Source of the DNA: Gammaproteobacteria bacterium
GTDB lineage: Bacteria; Pseudomonadota; Gammaproteobacteria; Pseudomonadales; Azotimanducaceae
Reading direction: 5' to 3'
Assembly (NCBI GenBank): GCA_002712135.1
Contig: PASO01000046.1
Span: 1-9,416 of the forward strand
Length of the DNA stretch: 9,416 nt
Within the stretch, counting starts at the first letter, position 1. Each line of letters begins with the position of its first letter. The translations under genes and the position numbers were made by a program. Shown piece by piece: positions 1 through 6,205 of the stretch. Below the pieces are notes generated by a model. That model was not told where the DNA came from. It was given only the letters and a program-made list of their open reading frames with translations, and ran no database searches.

Positions 1-7
1 TCGCTTA

Positions 8-865
8 ATGATAGATCGTGTCGCAGTGATTGGACTGGGCCTTATTGGTGGATCGTTTGCGTCTGGATTGAAGCAAAGAAAGCTAGCTAAGCATGTCTCG
101 GCTTTCGATATAGATGCACGAGGTCTCGAATTTGGATTGCGGGAAGGCATCATCGATAGCGCTGCGGGGTCAGTTGCGGATGCTTGCGCGAATGCTGAAT
201 TGGTGATGCTTGCCGTGCCAGTACTCTCGGTTCAGACAATACTTCCCGATGTCCCGACGGGCGCGCTAATTACCGATGTAGGAAGCGTAAAGGTACCGAT
301 CATTGCGGCCAGCGAAGCGGTCTACGGTGAGATGCTGGAAACTTTGGTTCCTGGACACCCAATAGCAGGTTCTGAGCAACATGGAGTTGCTGCGGCTGAC
401 CCAAATCTCTTTGAAAAACATAGGGTTATTCTAACACCGGTAGAAGTGACAGACCCGGTGGCGACGGATCGGGTTCGTCAGTTATGGCGGGATCTCGGTT
501 CAACGGTAATTGAAATGAGCGTTGAACATCATGACAGCGTGCTTGCACAGACTAGTCATCTACCACACCTGCTTGCCTATGCGCTGGTAGACTCGCTGTC
601 TTCACAGGGTGACAGCATGGAGGTCTTTCAGTATGCGGCGGGCGGATTCAGGGACTTTTCGCGAATTGCTGCGTCGGATCCGGTGATGTGGCGCGACATT
701 TTCAAAGCAAACGGACCGTCGGTATTAGCAGTTCTTGATCGCTTTCTAGACGAACTGGACGATTTACGTCGGATGATCGCGGACGGAGACGTAGAAGCCT
801 TGCAACAGGTGTTTCAGCGCGCGAAGGAAGCACGAGACTGCTACTCAGAACAGTATTCCGAGTGA
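8..865 (+). CDS. tyrA: Prephenate/arogenate dehydrogenase (TyrA)
   Basis: A 285-residue cytoplasmic enzyme that oxidatively decarboxylates prephenate (or arogenate) on the way to tyrosine. The N-terminal Rossmann fold shows the dinucleotide motif GLGLIGGS at residues 9-16, and an acidic residue ends the second strand (D34 in FDID), which suggests NAD+ over NADP+. Family motifs follow: TDVGSVK (89-95), GHPIAGSE (116-123) and HDSVLAQTSHLPH (175-187), then the helical dimer domain with GGFRDFSRIAASDP (212-225). There is no chorismate mutase, ACT or EPSP synthase domain, so this is the short monofunctional form. The ATG at 8 places the first strand correctly. Only seven bases precede it, so its ribosome site is not assessable; TAATGA here allows a coupled upstream stop. 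Its stop overlaps the cmk start. Identity is firm; prephenate versus arogenate preference is not visible. Confidence 0.93.
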   Translation: MIDRVAVIGLGLIGGSFASGLKQRKLAKHVSAFDIDARGLEFGLREGIIDSAAGSVADACANAELVMLAVPVLSVQTILPDVPTGALITDVGSVKVPIIAASEAVYGEMLETLVPGHPIAGSEQHGVAAADPNLFEKHRVILTPVEVTDPVATDRVRQLWRDLGSTVIEMSVEHHDSVLAQTSHLPHLLAYALVDSLSSQGDSMEVFQYAAGGFRDFSRIAASDPVMWRDIFKANGPSVLAVLDRFLDELDDLRRMIADGDVEALQQVFQRAKEARDCYSEQYSE

Positions 866-1560
866 CCAAGGCAGTGAGCAAAAATATCCCAGTAATTGCG
901 ATCGATGGTCCCAGCGGATCGGGCAAAGGAGTTATCACGCAGCGTCTGGCAAGGGCCTTTGGTTACCATATTCTTGATAGCGGAGCGATCTACCGTCTCA
1001 TTGGACTAGTAGCCCGGAAACATGGCGTGAGTCTGGAGGATGAGGCTGCCTTGGCTGCTCTTGCTGAGAAACTGGATGTGTCGTTCAAAACCACAGGAGA
1101 TGCCGAGGACCCCTTAGCCATATGGCTTGAGGGCTATGATGTAACTCGCGATGTCCGTACCGATGAAGCAGGAGTTGATGCATCAAAAGTCGCGCCGCTG
1201 GCTGAAGTCCGCGAGGCGATCAGGCTTTTGCAGCGCTCATTTAAGCGGCCACCAGGGCTGATAGCGGATGGTAGAGATATGGGAACGGTGGTATTTGCGG
1301 ATGCCGATGTCAAGATTTACCTCACGGCCAGTGCCCAAGCGAGGGCGGAAAGGCGTTATAAGCAGTTGAAAGATAAGGATATTAGTGTTAGTCTTCACTC
1401 CCTTTTCATGAGCATCAGGGAACGTGACAAGCGGGACATGACCCGTGAGGTCGCGCCGCTTAAACCGGCGTCCCATGCGGCCATTATTGACAGCACGTCG
1501 CTTAGTATAGACGAGGTGTTTGATCAGGCACTGGCAATTGTGACGGGAAAACTGGACTGA
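862..1560 (+). CDS. cmk: Cytidylate kinase (CMP/dCMP kinase)
   Basis: Phosphorylates CMP and dCMP to the diphosphates using ATP, supplying pyrimidine nucleotides in the cytoplasm. The product has 232 residues, close to the usual ~225-230. It shows the P-loop GPSGSGKG (16-23), the substrate-side segment DSGAIYR (39-45), the DGRDMGTVVFADA stretch (136-148) and the lid region ERDKRDMTREVAPL (187-200) followed by IIDSTSLSIDEV, all standard for the family. The start is GTG at 862, sharing GTGA with the tyrA stop, which suggests translational coupling. A second in-frame GTG at 874 would also keep the P-loop, but its nearest purine run is too close. cmk directly before rpsA is a common gammaproteobacterial arrangement. 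Confidence 0.95.
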   Translation: MTKAVSKNIPVIAIDGPSGSGKGVITQRLARAFGYHILDSGAIYRLIGLVARKHGVSLEDEAALAALAEKLDVSFKTTGDAEDPLAIWLEGYDVTRDVRTDEAGVDASKVAPLAEVREAIRLLQRSFKRPPGLIADGRDMGTVVFADADVKIYLTASAQARAERRYKQLKDKDISVSLHSLFMSIRERDKRDMTREVAPLKPASHAAIIDSTSLSIDEVFDQALAIVTGKLD

Positions 1561-1578
1561 ACCCTGGGCCCAACCGAA

Positions 1579-1608
1579 TTGATGCCCTTGCGTCAGTCCA
1601 AATATTAA
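1579..1608 (+). promoter_or_regulatory. Possible sigma70 promoter for rpsA
   Basis: TTGATG (1579-1584) and TATTAA (1603-1608) are 18 bases apart, each matching four of six consensus positions. A start near 1614 would give a leader of about 55 bases for rpsA. The -10 overlaps an inverted repeat at 1597-1614, so either reading could be chance. This is a weak call by eye. Confidence 0.3.
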
Positions 1609-1669
1609 TTTGGATCCATGGCGGTTGGCGCGTGGTTGTGGGGCGATAGCCCGGGAAGAAAAGTTATTT
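1597..1669 (+). promoter_or_regulatory. rpsA leader with hairpins and weak ribosome site
   Basis: The region between cmk and rpsA contains a perfect 7-bp inverted repeat (1597-1603 with 1608-1614, loop ATTA), a weaker CCATG/CGTGG pairing (1616-1620 with 1631-1635) and a 4-bp G+C hairpin GGGC-GATA-GCCC (1641-1652). An A-rich stretch with GAAG (1655-1658) then leads to the ATG at 1670. In E. coli the rpsA start region is also a series of hairpins with a degenerate GAAG Shine-Dalgarno; it is translated very efficiently and repressed by free S1. The resemblance suggests the same autoregulation here; folding was done by eye. Confidence 0.5.
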
Positions 1670-3391
1670 ATGAGCGAAAGTTTTGCGGAGTTATTTGAAG
1701 AAAGTTTAAAAACAATCGACATGCAGTCCGGTTCCATTATTACAGGGGTCGTTGTAGATATCGATAATGAGTGGGTCACAGTCCATGCTGGCCTTAAGTC
1801 TGAAGGGATCATCCCTCTATCCCAGTTCATCAATGAAAGCGGTGAAGTCGAAGTTCACATCGGCGATACGGTTAAAGTGTCCATGGACGCTGTTGACGAC
1901 GGTTTCGGCGAGACAAGGCTCTCTAGAGAGAAAGCGAAACGTGCTGAGTCCTGGGAACTGCTGGAACATGTCTATGGGGCTCAGGAAGTGATCACTGGTA
2001 CTATAAGCGGCAGGGTCAAAGGCGGATTTACGGTAGAGATTCGTGATGTGCGAGCCTTCCTTCCGGGATCTCTGGTTGATGTCAGACCGCTGCGTGATAA
2101 CGAGCAGTTGGAAGGTCGCGAGCTTGAGTTCAAAGTTATTAAGCTGGACCAGAAACGCAATAATGTTGTGGTATCTAGACGTTCAGTGCTCGAAGAAGAA
2201 AATAGTGCGGAACGGGAAGCGCTACTCGAAAGTCTTCAGGAAGGTCAAGAGGTTAAAGGTATCGTTAAGAACCTCACCGACTACGGAGCCTTTGTTGATC
2301 TGGGTGGTGTTGATGGTTTGTTACATATTACAGATATGGCCTGGAAGCGTATCAAACATCCGGGCGAGATCGTTGCCGTGGGCGATGAAATCTCCGTTAA
2401 AGTGCTGAAATTTGATCGCGAACGTAATCGCGTATCCCTTGGCCTTAAGCAATTAGGTGAAGATCCATGGGTAGCTATTACGCAGCGATATCCGGAAAGC
2501 ACCCGCACCATCGCGCTCGTAACCAACCTTACTGATTACGGTTGTTTCGCTGAGCTGGAAGAAGGTGTTGAGGGATTGGTACACGTCTCGGAAATGGACT
2601 GGACCAATCGTAATATTCATCCCTCCAAGGTGGTGCAGGTCGGTGATGAAGTCGAGGTGATGGTGCTTGATATTGATGAAGAGCGTCGCCGAATTTCTCT
2701 CGGTATTAAGCAGTGTCAGGGTAATCCCTGGGAGGAATTCGCTGCCCTGCACGCCAAGGGTGACCGAATTAAAGGCTACATTAAGTCGATTACTGATTTT
2801 GGAATCTTTATTGGGCTGGATGGCAACATTGATGGTCTGGTGCATTTGTCTGATATTTCATGGAATGAGCCTGGTGAGCAGGCAGTGCGTCGTTTCACCA
2901 AAGGAGATGAGATTGAGACAGTGATTCTGTCCATCGATGCCGAGCGCGAACGTATTTCGCTTGGTCTTAAGCATCTCGAGGAAGATCCATTCAACAATTA
3001 TGTTGCGGTTAATGATCGAGGTGCCATTGTTACCGGTAAGGTGAAAGAAGTCGAGGCTAAACAGGCGACGATTGAACTCGTAGAAGAAGTTGAAGGTGTT
3101 TTGAAAGCATCCGAGATTAGCTTGGATCGTATCGAAGATGCGCGCAATGCGTTAAGTATCGATGATGAGGTTGAAGTAAAGATCATTAGCGTCGATCGCA
3201 AGAATCGCGTACTTGGTGTTTCAATCAAAGCCAAGGATATGCACGATGAGGAACAGGCGGTTAAAGAGCATCGACAGAAGGAATCTAACGTAAATCCGAC
3301 GACGTTGGGAGACCTGATCAAGCAGAAGATGCAAGATGGAGATTCGGACGAACCTTCAGGCGACGATTCGCAGGTGGACACCGGGGATTAG
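1670..3391 (+). CDS. rpsA: 30S ribosomal protein S1
   Basis: S1 binds mRNA at the 30S platform and helps initiate translation of structured or weak-Shine-Dalgarno messages. The 573-residue product has six S1/OB-fold repeats at about residues 21-87, 105-171, 192-260, 277-347, 364-434 and 451-520, nearly the same positions as in the 557-residue E. coli protein. Repeats 3-5 carry the typical DYGAF/DYGCF/DFGIF and GLLHI/GLVHV/GLVHL signatures. Repeat 4 starts with STRTIALV instead of the usual G-x-x-x-G-x-V. The tail has [12 protein letters not shown] followed by an acidic, disordered-looking end. The frame is open back to an ATG at 1610, but [13 protein letters not shown] at 1670 matches the conserved N-terminus and follows the purine-rich site, so 1670 is chosen. 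ihfB begins 17 bases after the stop. Confidence 0.97.
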   Translation: MSESFAELFEESLKTIDMQSGSIITGVVVDIDNEWVTVHAGLKSEGIIPLSQFINESGEVEVHIGDTVKVSMDAVDDGFGETRLSREKAKRAESWELLEHVYGAQEVITGTISGRVKGGFTVEIRDVRAFLPGSLVDVRPLRDNEQLEGRELEFKVIKLDQKRNNVVVSRRSVLEEENSAEREALLESLQEGQEVKGIVKNLTDYGAFVDLGGVDGLLHITDMAWKRIKHPGEIVAVGDEISVKVLKFDRERNRVSLGLKQLGEDPWVAITQRYPESTRTIALVTNLTDYGCFAELEEGVEGLVHVSEMDWTNRNIHPSKVVQVGDEVEVMVLDIDEERRRISLGIKQCQGNPWEEFAALHAKGDRIKGYIKSITDFGIFIGLDGNIDGLVHLSDISWNEPGEQAVRRFTKGDEIETVILSIDAERERISLGLKHLEEDPFNNYVAVNDRGAIVTGKVKEVEAKQATIELVEEVEGVLKASEISLDRIEDARNALSIDDEVEVKIISVDRKNRVLGVSIKAKDMHDEEQAVKEHRQKESNVNPTTLGDLIKQKMQDGDSDEPSGDDSQVDTGD

Positions 3392-3408
3392 AGTGTCCGA
3401 ACGGCGCA

Positions 3409-3729
3409 ATGACGAAACCTGAACTCATAGAAAAGATTGTGGCTGGTCAAACCCAGCTACCTGCCAAAGATGTGGAACTAGCAGTCAGGATGATGCTAGA
3501 TCACATGGCTGAAGCGCTTGCCAAAGGTGAGCGTATTGAGATTCGTGGTTTCGGCAGCTTTTCGTTGCGCTATCGAGCGGCTAGGCTAGGCAGAAACCCA
3601 AAAACTGGCGAGAAAGTGGAGCTAATGGGCAAGTATGTACCTCAATTCAAACCGGGTAAGGACCTGCGTGAAAGAGTCAACCTTGGTCTTTCTGCTGAAA
3701 TGGCAACTAATCAGACTATAGATTCTTAA
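3409..3729 (+). CDS. ihfB: Integration host factor subunit beta
   Basis: The beta subunit of IHF pairs with IhfA and bends DNA sharply at specific sites, acting in transcription, recombination and nucleoid structure. The sequence is collinear with E. coli IhfB: LIEKI at the N-terminus, [17 protein letters not shown] (40-56) and the arm GRNPKTG (61-67) with the intercalating proline P64, then [17 protein letters not shown]. The [18 protein letters not shown] segment marks it as beta rather than alpha or HU. It has 106 residues against 94 in E. coli; the surplus is a C-terminal tail (about 93-106) of no recognised function. It sits 17 bases behind rpsA, the usual neighbour. No strong Shine-Dalgarno is visible before the ATG. 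Confidence 0.95.
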   Translation: MTKPELIEKIVAGQTQLPAKDVELAVRMMLDHMAEALAKGERIEIRGFGSFSLRYRAARLGRNPKTGEKVELMGKYVPQFKPGKDLRERVNLGLSAEMATNQTIDS

Positions 3730-3757
3730 TCTATAAAGGCCGTAACGTGCAAGCCGG

Positions 3758-3763
3758 TATAAT
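3758..3763 (+). promoter_or_regulatory. Possible -10 element before lapA
   Basis: A perfect TATAAT lies seven bases before the lapA ATG, so a transcript from it would start at or next to the start codon. No convincing -35 lies 15-19 bases upstream and there is no TG extension. It may be a leaderless promoter or only A+T-rich sequence. Confidence 0.25.
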
Positions 3764-3769
3764 TGCGCC

Positions 3770-4084
3770 ATGAATCTAGTAAAAAAGTGCTTTTTCCGTG
3801 GGGTGCTGTTCATTATTTTTCTTATCGCTTTGGTTGCGGCATCAGAGAATAGTGCGGATGTGTCTCTTAAATTTTTGGATTATCGTACTCCCGAGTGGCC
3901 AGTGTCCTGGTGGGTACTGATAGCGTTCGTGATTGGGCTCGGCCTTGGCAGCCTGCTAAATTTTGTTTCGAATACGCAGTTACGACTAAGATATCGGGAA
4001 GCAGAAAAGAAGATTGCAGCGACGAACCGACAAATGGATAATATTAAGGTGGGGGCGTCCGTCGAACACGACACCAGCGGGTAA
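3770..4084 (+). CDS. lapA: LapA (YciS/DUF1049) inner-membrane protein
   Basis: A 104-residue membrane protein, the size of E. coli LapA (102). It has two predicted membrane segments, about residues 8-24 (FFRGVLFIIFLIALVAA) and 44-66 (tryptophan-rich, then IAFVIGLGLGSLLNF). The short loop between them holds the LKFLDYRTPEWPVSWW pattern typical of the family, and a charged, probably coiled cytoplasmic tail (67-94) follows. In E. coli LapA works with LapB in lipopolysaccharide assembly and control of LpxC. The 5' end lacks a clear Shine-Dalgarno; TATAAT lies just upstream. lapB starts 76 bases after its stop, and the pairing of the two genes supports the call. Confidence 0.9.
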   Translation: MNLVKKCFFRGVLFIIFLIALVAASENSADVSLKFLDYRTPEWPVSWWVLIAFVIGLGLGSLLNFVSNTQLRLRYREAEKKIAATNRQMDNIKVGASVEHDTSG

Positions 4085-4160
4085 ATTTCAATCAAGTAAA
4101 TTATGGATTTGTTAAACCTTACACGTCGAATGGGCGACTAAAGAATATTAGTGGAAAAAA

Positions 4161-5336
4161 ATGGACCACATGGATAACTGGTTGTTATACATATTGGTAG
4201 TCGTTGCTATAGGCATTGGCTGGTGGCTCAGAGGACGTGAAGGTATTAAGCAGGCCGATACGCTTGGGCCCAACTACTACAATGGCATTAACTATCTCCT
4301 TAACGAAGAACCTGATCGTGCCGTTGCTGCATTTATCGAAGAACTCGATGTTAACCAGGACACTCTAGAGACTCATCTAGCCCTTGGTGGCTTGCTGCGT
4401 CGTCGTGGCGAGCTTGAAAAAGCAGTTATCGTCCATGAAAATATTCTTGCCCATGCACGTCTCGAGAAAGAAGACATGCTCAATGTGAAGCTAGAACTTG
4501 CTCGTGACTATCTGTTGGCAGGTCTACTCGATAGAGCTGAGGAGCTATCAGTAACGCTGTCGCATGAGAAGGGAAAAACTCTACGTGAAAGCCGAAAGAT
4601 TACCTTGGAAGTCTACGAGTTGGAGAAGGAATGGCACCAAGCGGTTGAGGTTGCGCAGCTTTTGGCGGTGGGTGATGACACGGAGAAATATGAGAAGGCA
4701 ATTTCTCATTACTACTGTGAGATTGCATCGGATCATTTGAATGGGCGCAACTATGAAGCTGCTCGGGGAGCGATTAGCGAAGCGATTGGCCACGATGCGA
4801 GTAATGCTCGGGCTACCTTGATCCATGGGAAAATCGATATTGCAGAGGGTCACTATAAAGATTCCATTAATACGTTAACGCGCATCCGTGATCAGGAACA
4901 TGTGTATGTGCCAGAATCCCTGGATACCCTCTCTGAGGCATATGAGAAAGCAGCTCTTCCCAAGGAAGATCTATGTGAATACTTGGAGTCCTGCTTACAG
5001 ATTACACCCTCCATTTCCATTGTCCTTACCCTAGCGACAGTTAAGCGTGAACAGATTGGTGATGAGGCTATGGCGAAATTTATCGCTAATCACCTGAAAC
5101 GTAATCCAACGATTCGTGGTCTGACCCAACTGATTGACCTTCACGTTGATAACACCAGCGGTGTTGCAAAGCAGAACCTAACTATTCTGCGCAGTTTTGC
5201 TGAGGCTCTCGTCGCGGATAAACCAGCTTATCGTTGTCACGCTTGTGGCTTTGAGCTTAAAAAAATGGCGTGGCATTGCCCTAGTTGCAGAGATTGGGCG
5301 ACGGTTAAGCCTATCTTTGGCCTCGAAGGAGAATAG
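4161..5336 (+). CDS. lapB: LapB (YciM) lipopolysaccharide assembly protein
   Basis: LapB is an inner-membrane adaptor that presents LpxC to the FtsH protease and so limits lipopolysaccharide synthesis. The 391-residue product (E. coli 389) has one N-terminal membrane anchor (7-23) ending in RGREG, then a long run of tetratricopeptide helices (about 36-345) with recognisable units such as NGINYLLNEEPDRAVAAFIEEL, THLALGGLLRRRGELEKAVIVHENIL and ARDYLLAGLLDRAEEL. It ends in a rubredoxin-like metal knuckle with Cys359, Cys362, Cys373 and Cys376 (CHACGF and CPSCR). All four cysteines needed for metal binding are present. ATG 4161 is preceded by GTGGA at five bases; the in-frame ATG at 4170 is a less well spaced alternative. 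pyrF, the usual next gene in E. coli, is not present here. Confidence 0.95.
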   Translation: MDHMDNWLLYILVVVAIGIGWWLRGREGIKQADTLGPNYYNGINYLLNEEPDRAVAAFIEELDVNQDTLETHLALGGLLRRRGELEKAVIVHENILAHARLEKEDMLNVKLELARDYLLAGLLDRAEELSVTLSHEKGKTLRESRKITLEVYELEKEWHQAVEVAQLLAVGDDTEKYEKAISHYYCEIASDHLNGRNYEAARGAISEAIGHDASNARATLIHGKIDIAEGHYKDSINTLTRIRDQEHVYVPESLDTLSEAYEKAALPKEDLCEYLESCLQITPSISIVLTLATVKREQIGDEAMAKFIANHLKRNPTIRGLTQLIDLHVDNTSGVAKQNLTILRSFAEALVADKPAYRCHACGFELKKMAWHCPSCRDWATVKPIFGLEGE

Positions 5337-5361
5337 TCTTACCCCATTGACGGAACATTCT

Positions 5362-5381
5362 GATATCTCGTTACAGATATC
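5362..5381 (+). terminator. Weak hairpin after lapB
   Basis: GATATCT (5362-5368) pairs perfectly with AGATATC (5375-5381) around a six-base loop, 26 bases past the lapB stop. The stem is A+T-rich and is followed by CCTCCATCTTTGTT rather than a T run. If it acts as a terminator it is a poor one; an operator is equally possible. Confidence 0.25.
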
Positions 5382-5458
5382 CCTCCATCTTTGTTGGGTG
5401 CTCCTTTGTTAACGTTCTCTTCGCTTTAAACGATTAAACCTAAACAAAGTAGATAATC

Positions 5459-5752
5459 TTGAAAGCAAGTAAACTACCTGTATCGTCCTTAACTGTATTT
5501 TTTTGCTGGGGCATCGCCACACTGGTGAACAGCCAGCTGACCGAGGAGGTTATGGTTGAGGTACCCGTCAATATTAAAGAAGTGGACGCTGACACTCCGG
5601 CCGAAGTGCTCGATGGCGGTGGTCTGATTCGCACCAGGACGATCGTTCAATACCTAGAGCAAAATAGTCATTTCTACTCGCGAGAGCAACTATCCGTGGT
5701 TCGGGGCATCAGCATGGAAACCGTAACCAAGAATGGAAGTAAGGTTAAGTGA
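5459..5752 (+). CDS. Exported ComEA-like helix-hairpin-helix protein, diverged
   Basis: A 97-residue product starting at TTG. Residues 1-25 look like a signal peptide or anchor: MKASK, then the hydrophobic LPVSSLTVFFCWGIATLV, with a possible cut near VNS-Q. Residues 37-92 follow the ComEA pattern: VNI, an Asp/Ala-rich turn, AEVL, a first hairpin, IVQYLEQNSHF, then EQLSVVRGIS and a final TKN. ComEA family members bind incoming DNA in the periplasm or act in small HhH proteins of unclear role. The hairpins are weakened: GGGLIRTR where G-[IV]-G-x-x-x-A is expected, and RGIS in place of GIG, so DNA binding is doubtful. No strong Shine-Dalgarno precedes the TTG, 122 bases after lapB. Family assignment is fairly sure by pattern; function is not. 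Confidence 0.7.
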   Translation: MKASKLPVSSLTVFFCWGIATLVNSQLTEEVMVEVPVNIKEVDADTPAEVLDGGGLIRTRTIVQYLEQNSHFYSREQLSVVRGISMETVTKNGSKVK

Positions 5753-5823
5753 AGTTGTAAGTCTTTAGTCGTGAGTTATATGTTGCGAGCCTTGTAACTT
5801 GTAGCTCAAGTACTACGCCGGTG

Positions 5824-5853
5824 TTGACGTCATCGGGTAGGCGCAATTACAAT
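5824..5853 (+). promoter_or_regulatory. sigma70 promoter of tRNA-Asn with G+C-rich discriminator
   Basis: TTGACG (5824-5829) and TACAAT (5848-5853) are 18 bases apart, each with five of six consensus bases. The bases after the -10, GCGCACCCGC, form a G+C-rich discriminator of the type that makes stable-RNA promoters sensitive to ppGpp. A start near 5860 leaves about nine bases before the mature tRNA. Confidence 0.8.
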
Positions 5854-5868
5854 GCGCACCCGCTATGT

Positions 5869-5944
5869 TCCCCGATAGCTCAGTTGGTAGAGCAAATGAC
5901 TGTTAATCATTGGGTCCCTGGTTCGAGCCCAGGTCGGGGAGCCA
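5869..5944 (+). tRNA. tRNA-Asn(GUU)
   Basis: A complete 76-base cloverleaf with encoded CCA. The acceptor stem TCCCCGA pairs with TCGGGGA (5934-5940), the discriminator is G, and CCA is at 5942-5944. The D arm is GCTC/GAGC. The anticodon stem AATGA/TCATT encloses CTGTTAA with anticodon GTT at 5902-5904. The T arm CCTGG-TTCGAGC-CCAGG is perfect. It reads AAU and AAC codons. Confidence 0.97.
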
Positions 5945-5950
5945 TTTCAC

Positions 5951-5985
5951 GGCTTTGCCCCCAGCGCAACGCGACAAAGCCCTTT
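5951..5985 (+). terminator. Probable terminator of tRNA-Asn
   Basis: GGCTTTG (5951-5957) pairs with CAAAGCC (5975-5981) around a 17-base loop, starting six bases after the CCA and followed by CTTTC. The stem is perfect, but the T tract is short and interrupted, so efficiency would be modest. It may also serve 3' processing. Confidence 0.45.
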
Positions 5986-6038
5986 CGGACACCACAAAGC
6001 AATAGCGTATTCGCGTAGTGAATTAGCTGGTCCGTGAT

Positions 6039-6118
6039 GTTGCTTAAGCACTTGCTCTTCGGTGGGTAATCATTGTGTCACCTCGGTGCCTCTCTAGTTC
6101 AAGCCCAAGTCAAGAAGC
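6039..6118 (+). pseudogene. Decayed copy of tRNA-Asn (direct repeat)
   Basis: Three collinear blocks match the intact tRNA-Asn upstream. GTTGCTTAAGCA (6039-6050) matches the D-arm GTTGGTAGAGCA at 9 of 12. TAATCATTG (6067-6075) is identical to the anticodon loop/stem end at 5904-5912. GTTCAAGCCCAAGTCAAGAA (6097-6116) matches T arm plus acceptor at 5921-5940 at 15 of 20, with all five changes G to A. Extra bases between the blocks and loss of stem pairing rule out a working tRNA. It may be a decayed tandem duplicate or the remnant of an integration site. The 5' acceptor half is not recognisable. Confidence 0.55.
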
Positions 6119-6170
6119 GTGCTCATAACCCTGCTGATATAGCACTAACAGTAATCTGGGAGCCACTAGA

Positions 6171-6198
6171 TATACAACGCTGCATGATCAGGTATTAT
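6171..6198 (+). promoter_or_regulatory. Possible uvrB promoter
   Basis: TATACA (6171-6176) and TATTAT (6193-6198) are 16 bases apart, matching four and five of six consensus positions. Transcription would begin at about 6205, giving an almost leaderless uvrB mRNA. No LexA box (CTG-N10-CAG) was found between tRNA-Asn and uvrB. Confidence 0.35.
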
Positions 6199-6205
6199 TC
6201 CAAAC

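Noticed and set aside
1610..1669. Upstream ATG extending S1 by 20 residues
   Set aside because: The added residues are not S1-like, they cover the hairpin leader, and the conserved N-terminus begins at 1670.
1237..1833. Reverse 198-codon ORF across the cmk/rpsA junction
   Set aside because: Lies antisense to two well-supported conserved genes and their leader, and has no family pattern.
5752..5800. Long stem AAGTTGTAAG with CTTGTAACTT after the ComEA-like gene
   Set aside because: Two G-U pairs, A+T-rich, a 29-base loop and no T run; not convincing as a terminator.
5821..6018. Forward 65-codon ORF with SPIAQLVEQMTVNHWVPGSSPGRGAI
   Set aside because: This is the tRNA-Asn gene read as protein, a well-known false-protein type.
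6134..6151. LexA-like CTG...CAG upstream of uvrB
   Set aside because: The spacing is 12 bases, not 10, and the interior is not the usual A/T run; no other SOS box candidate was found.
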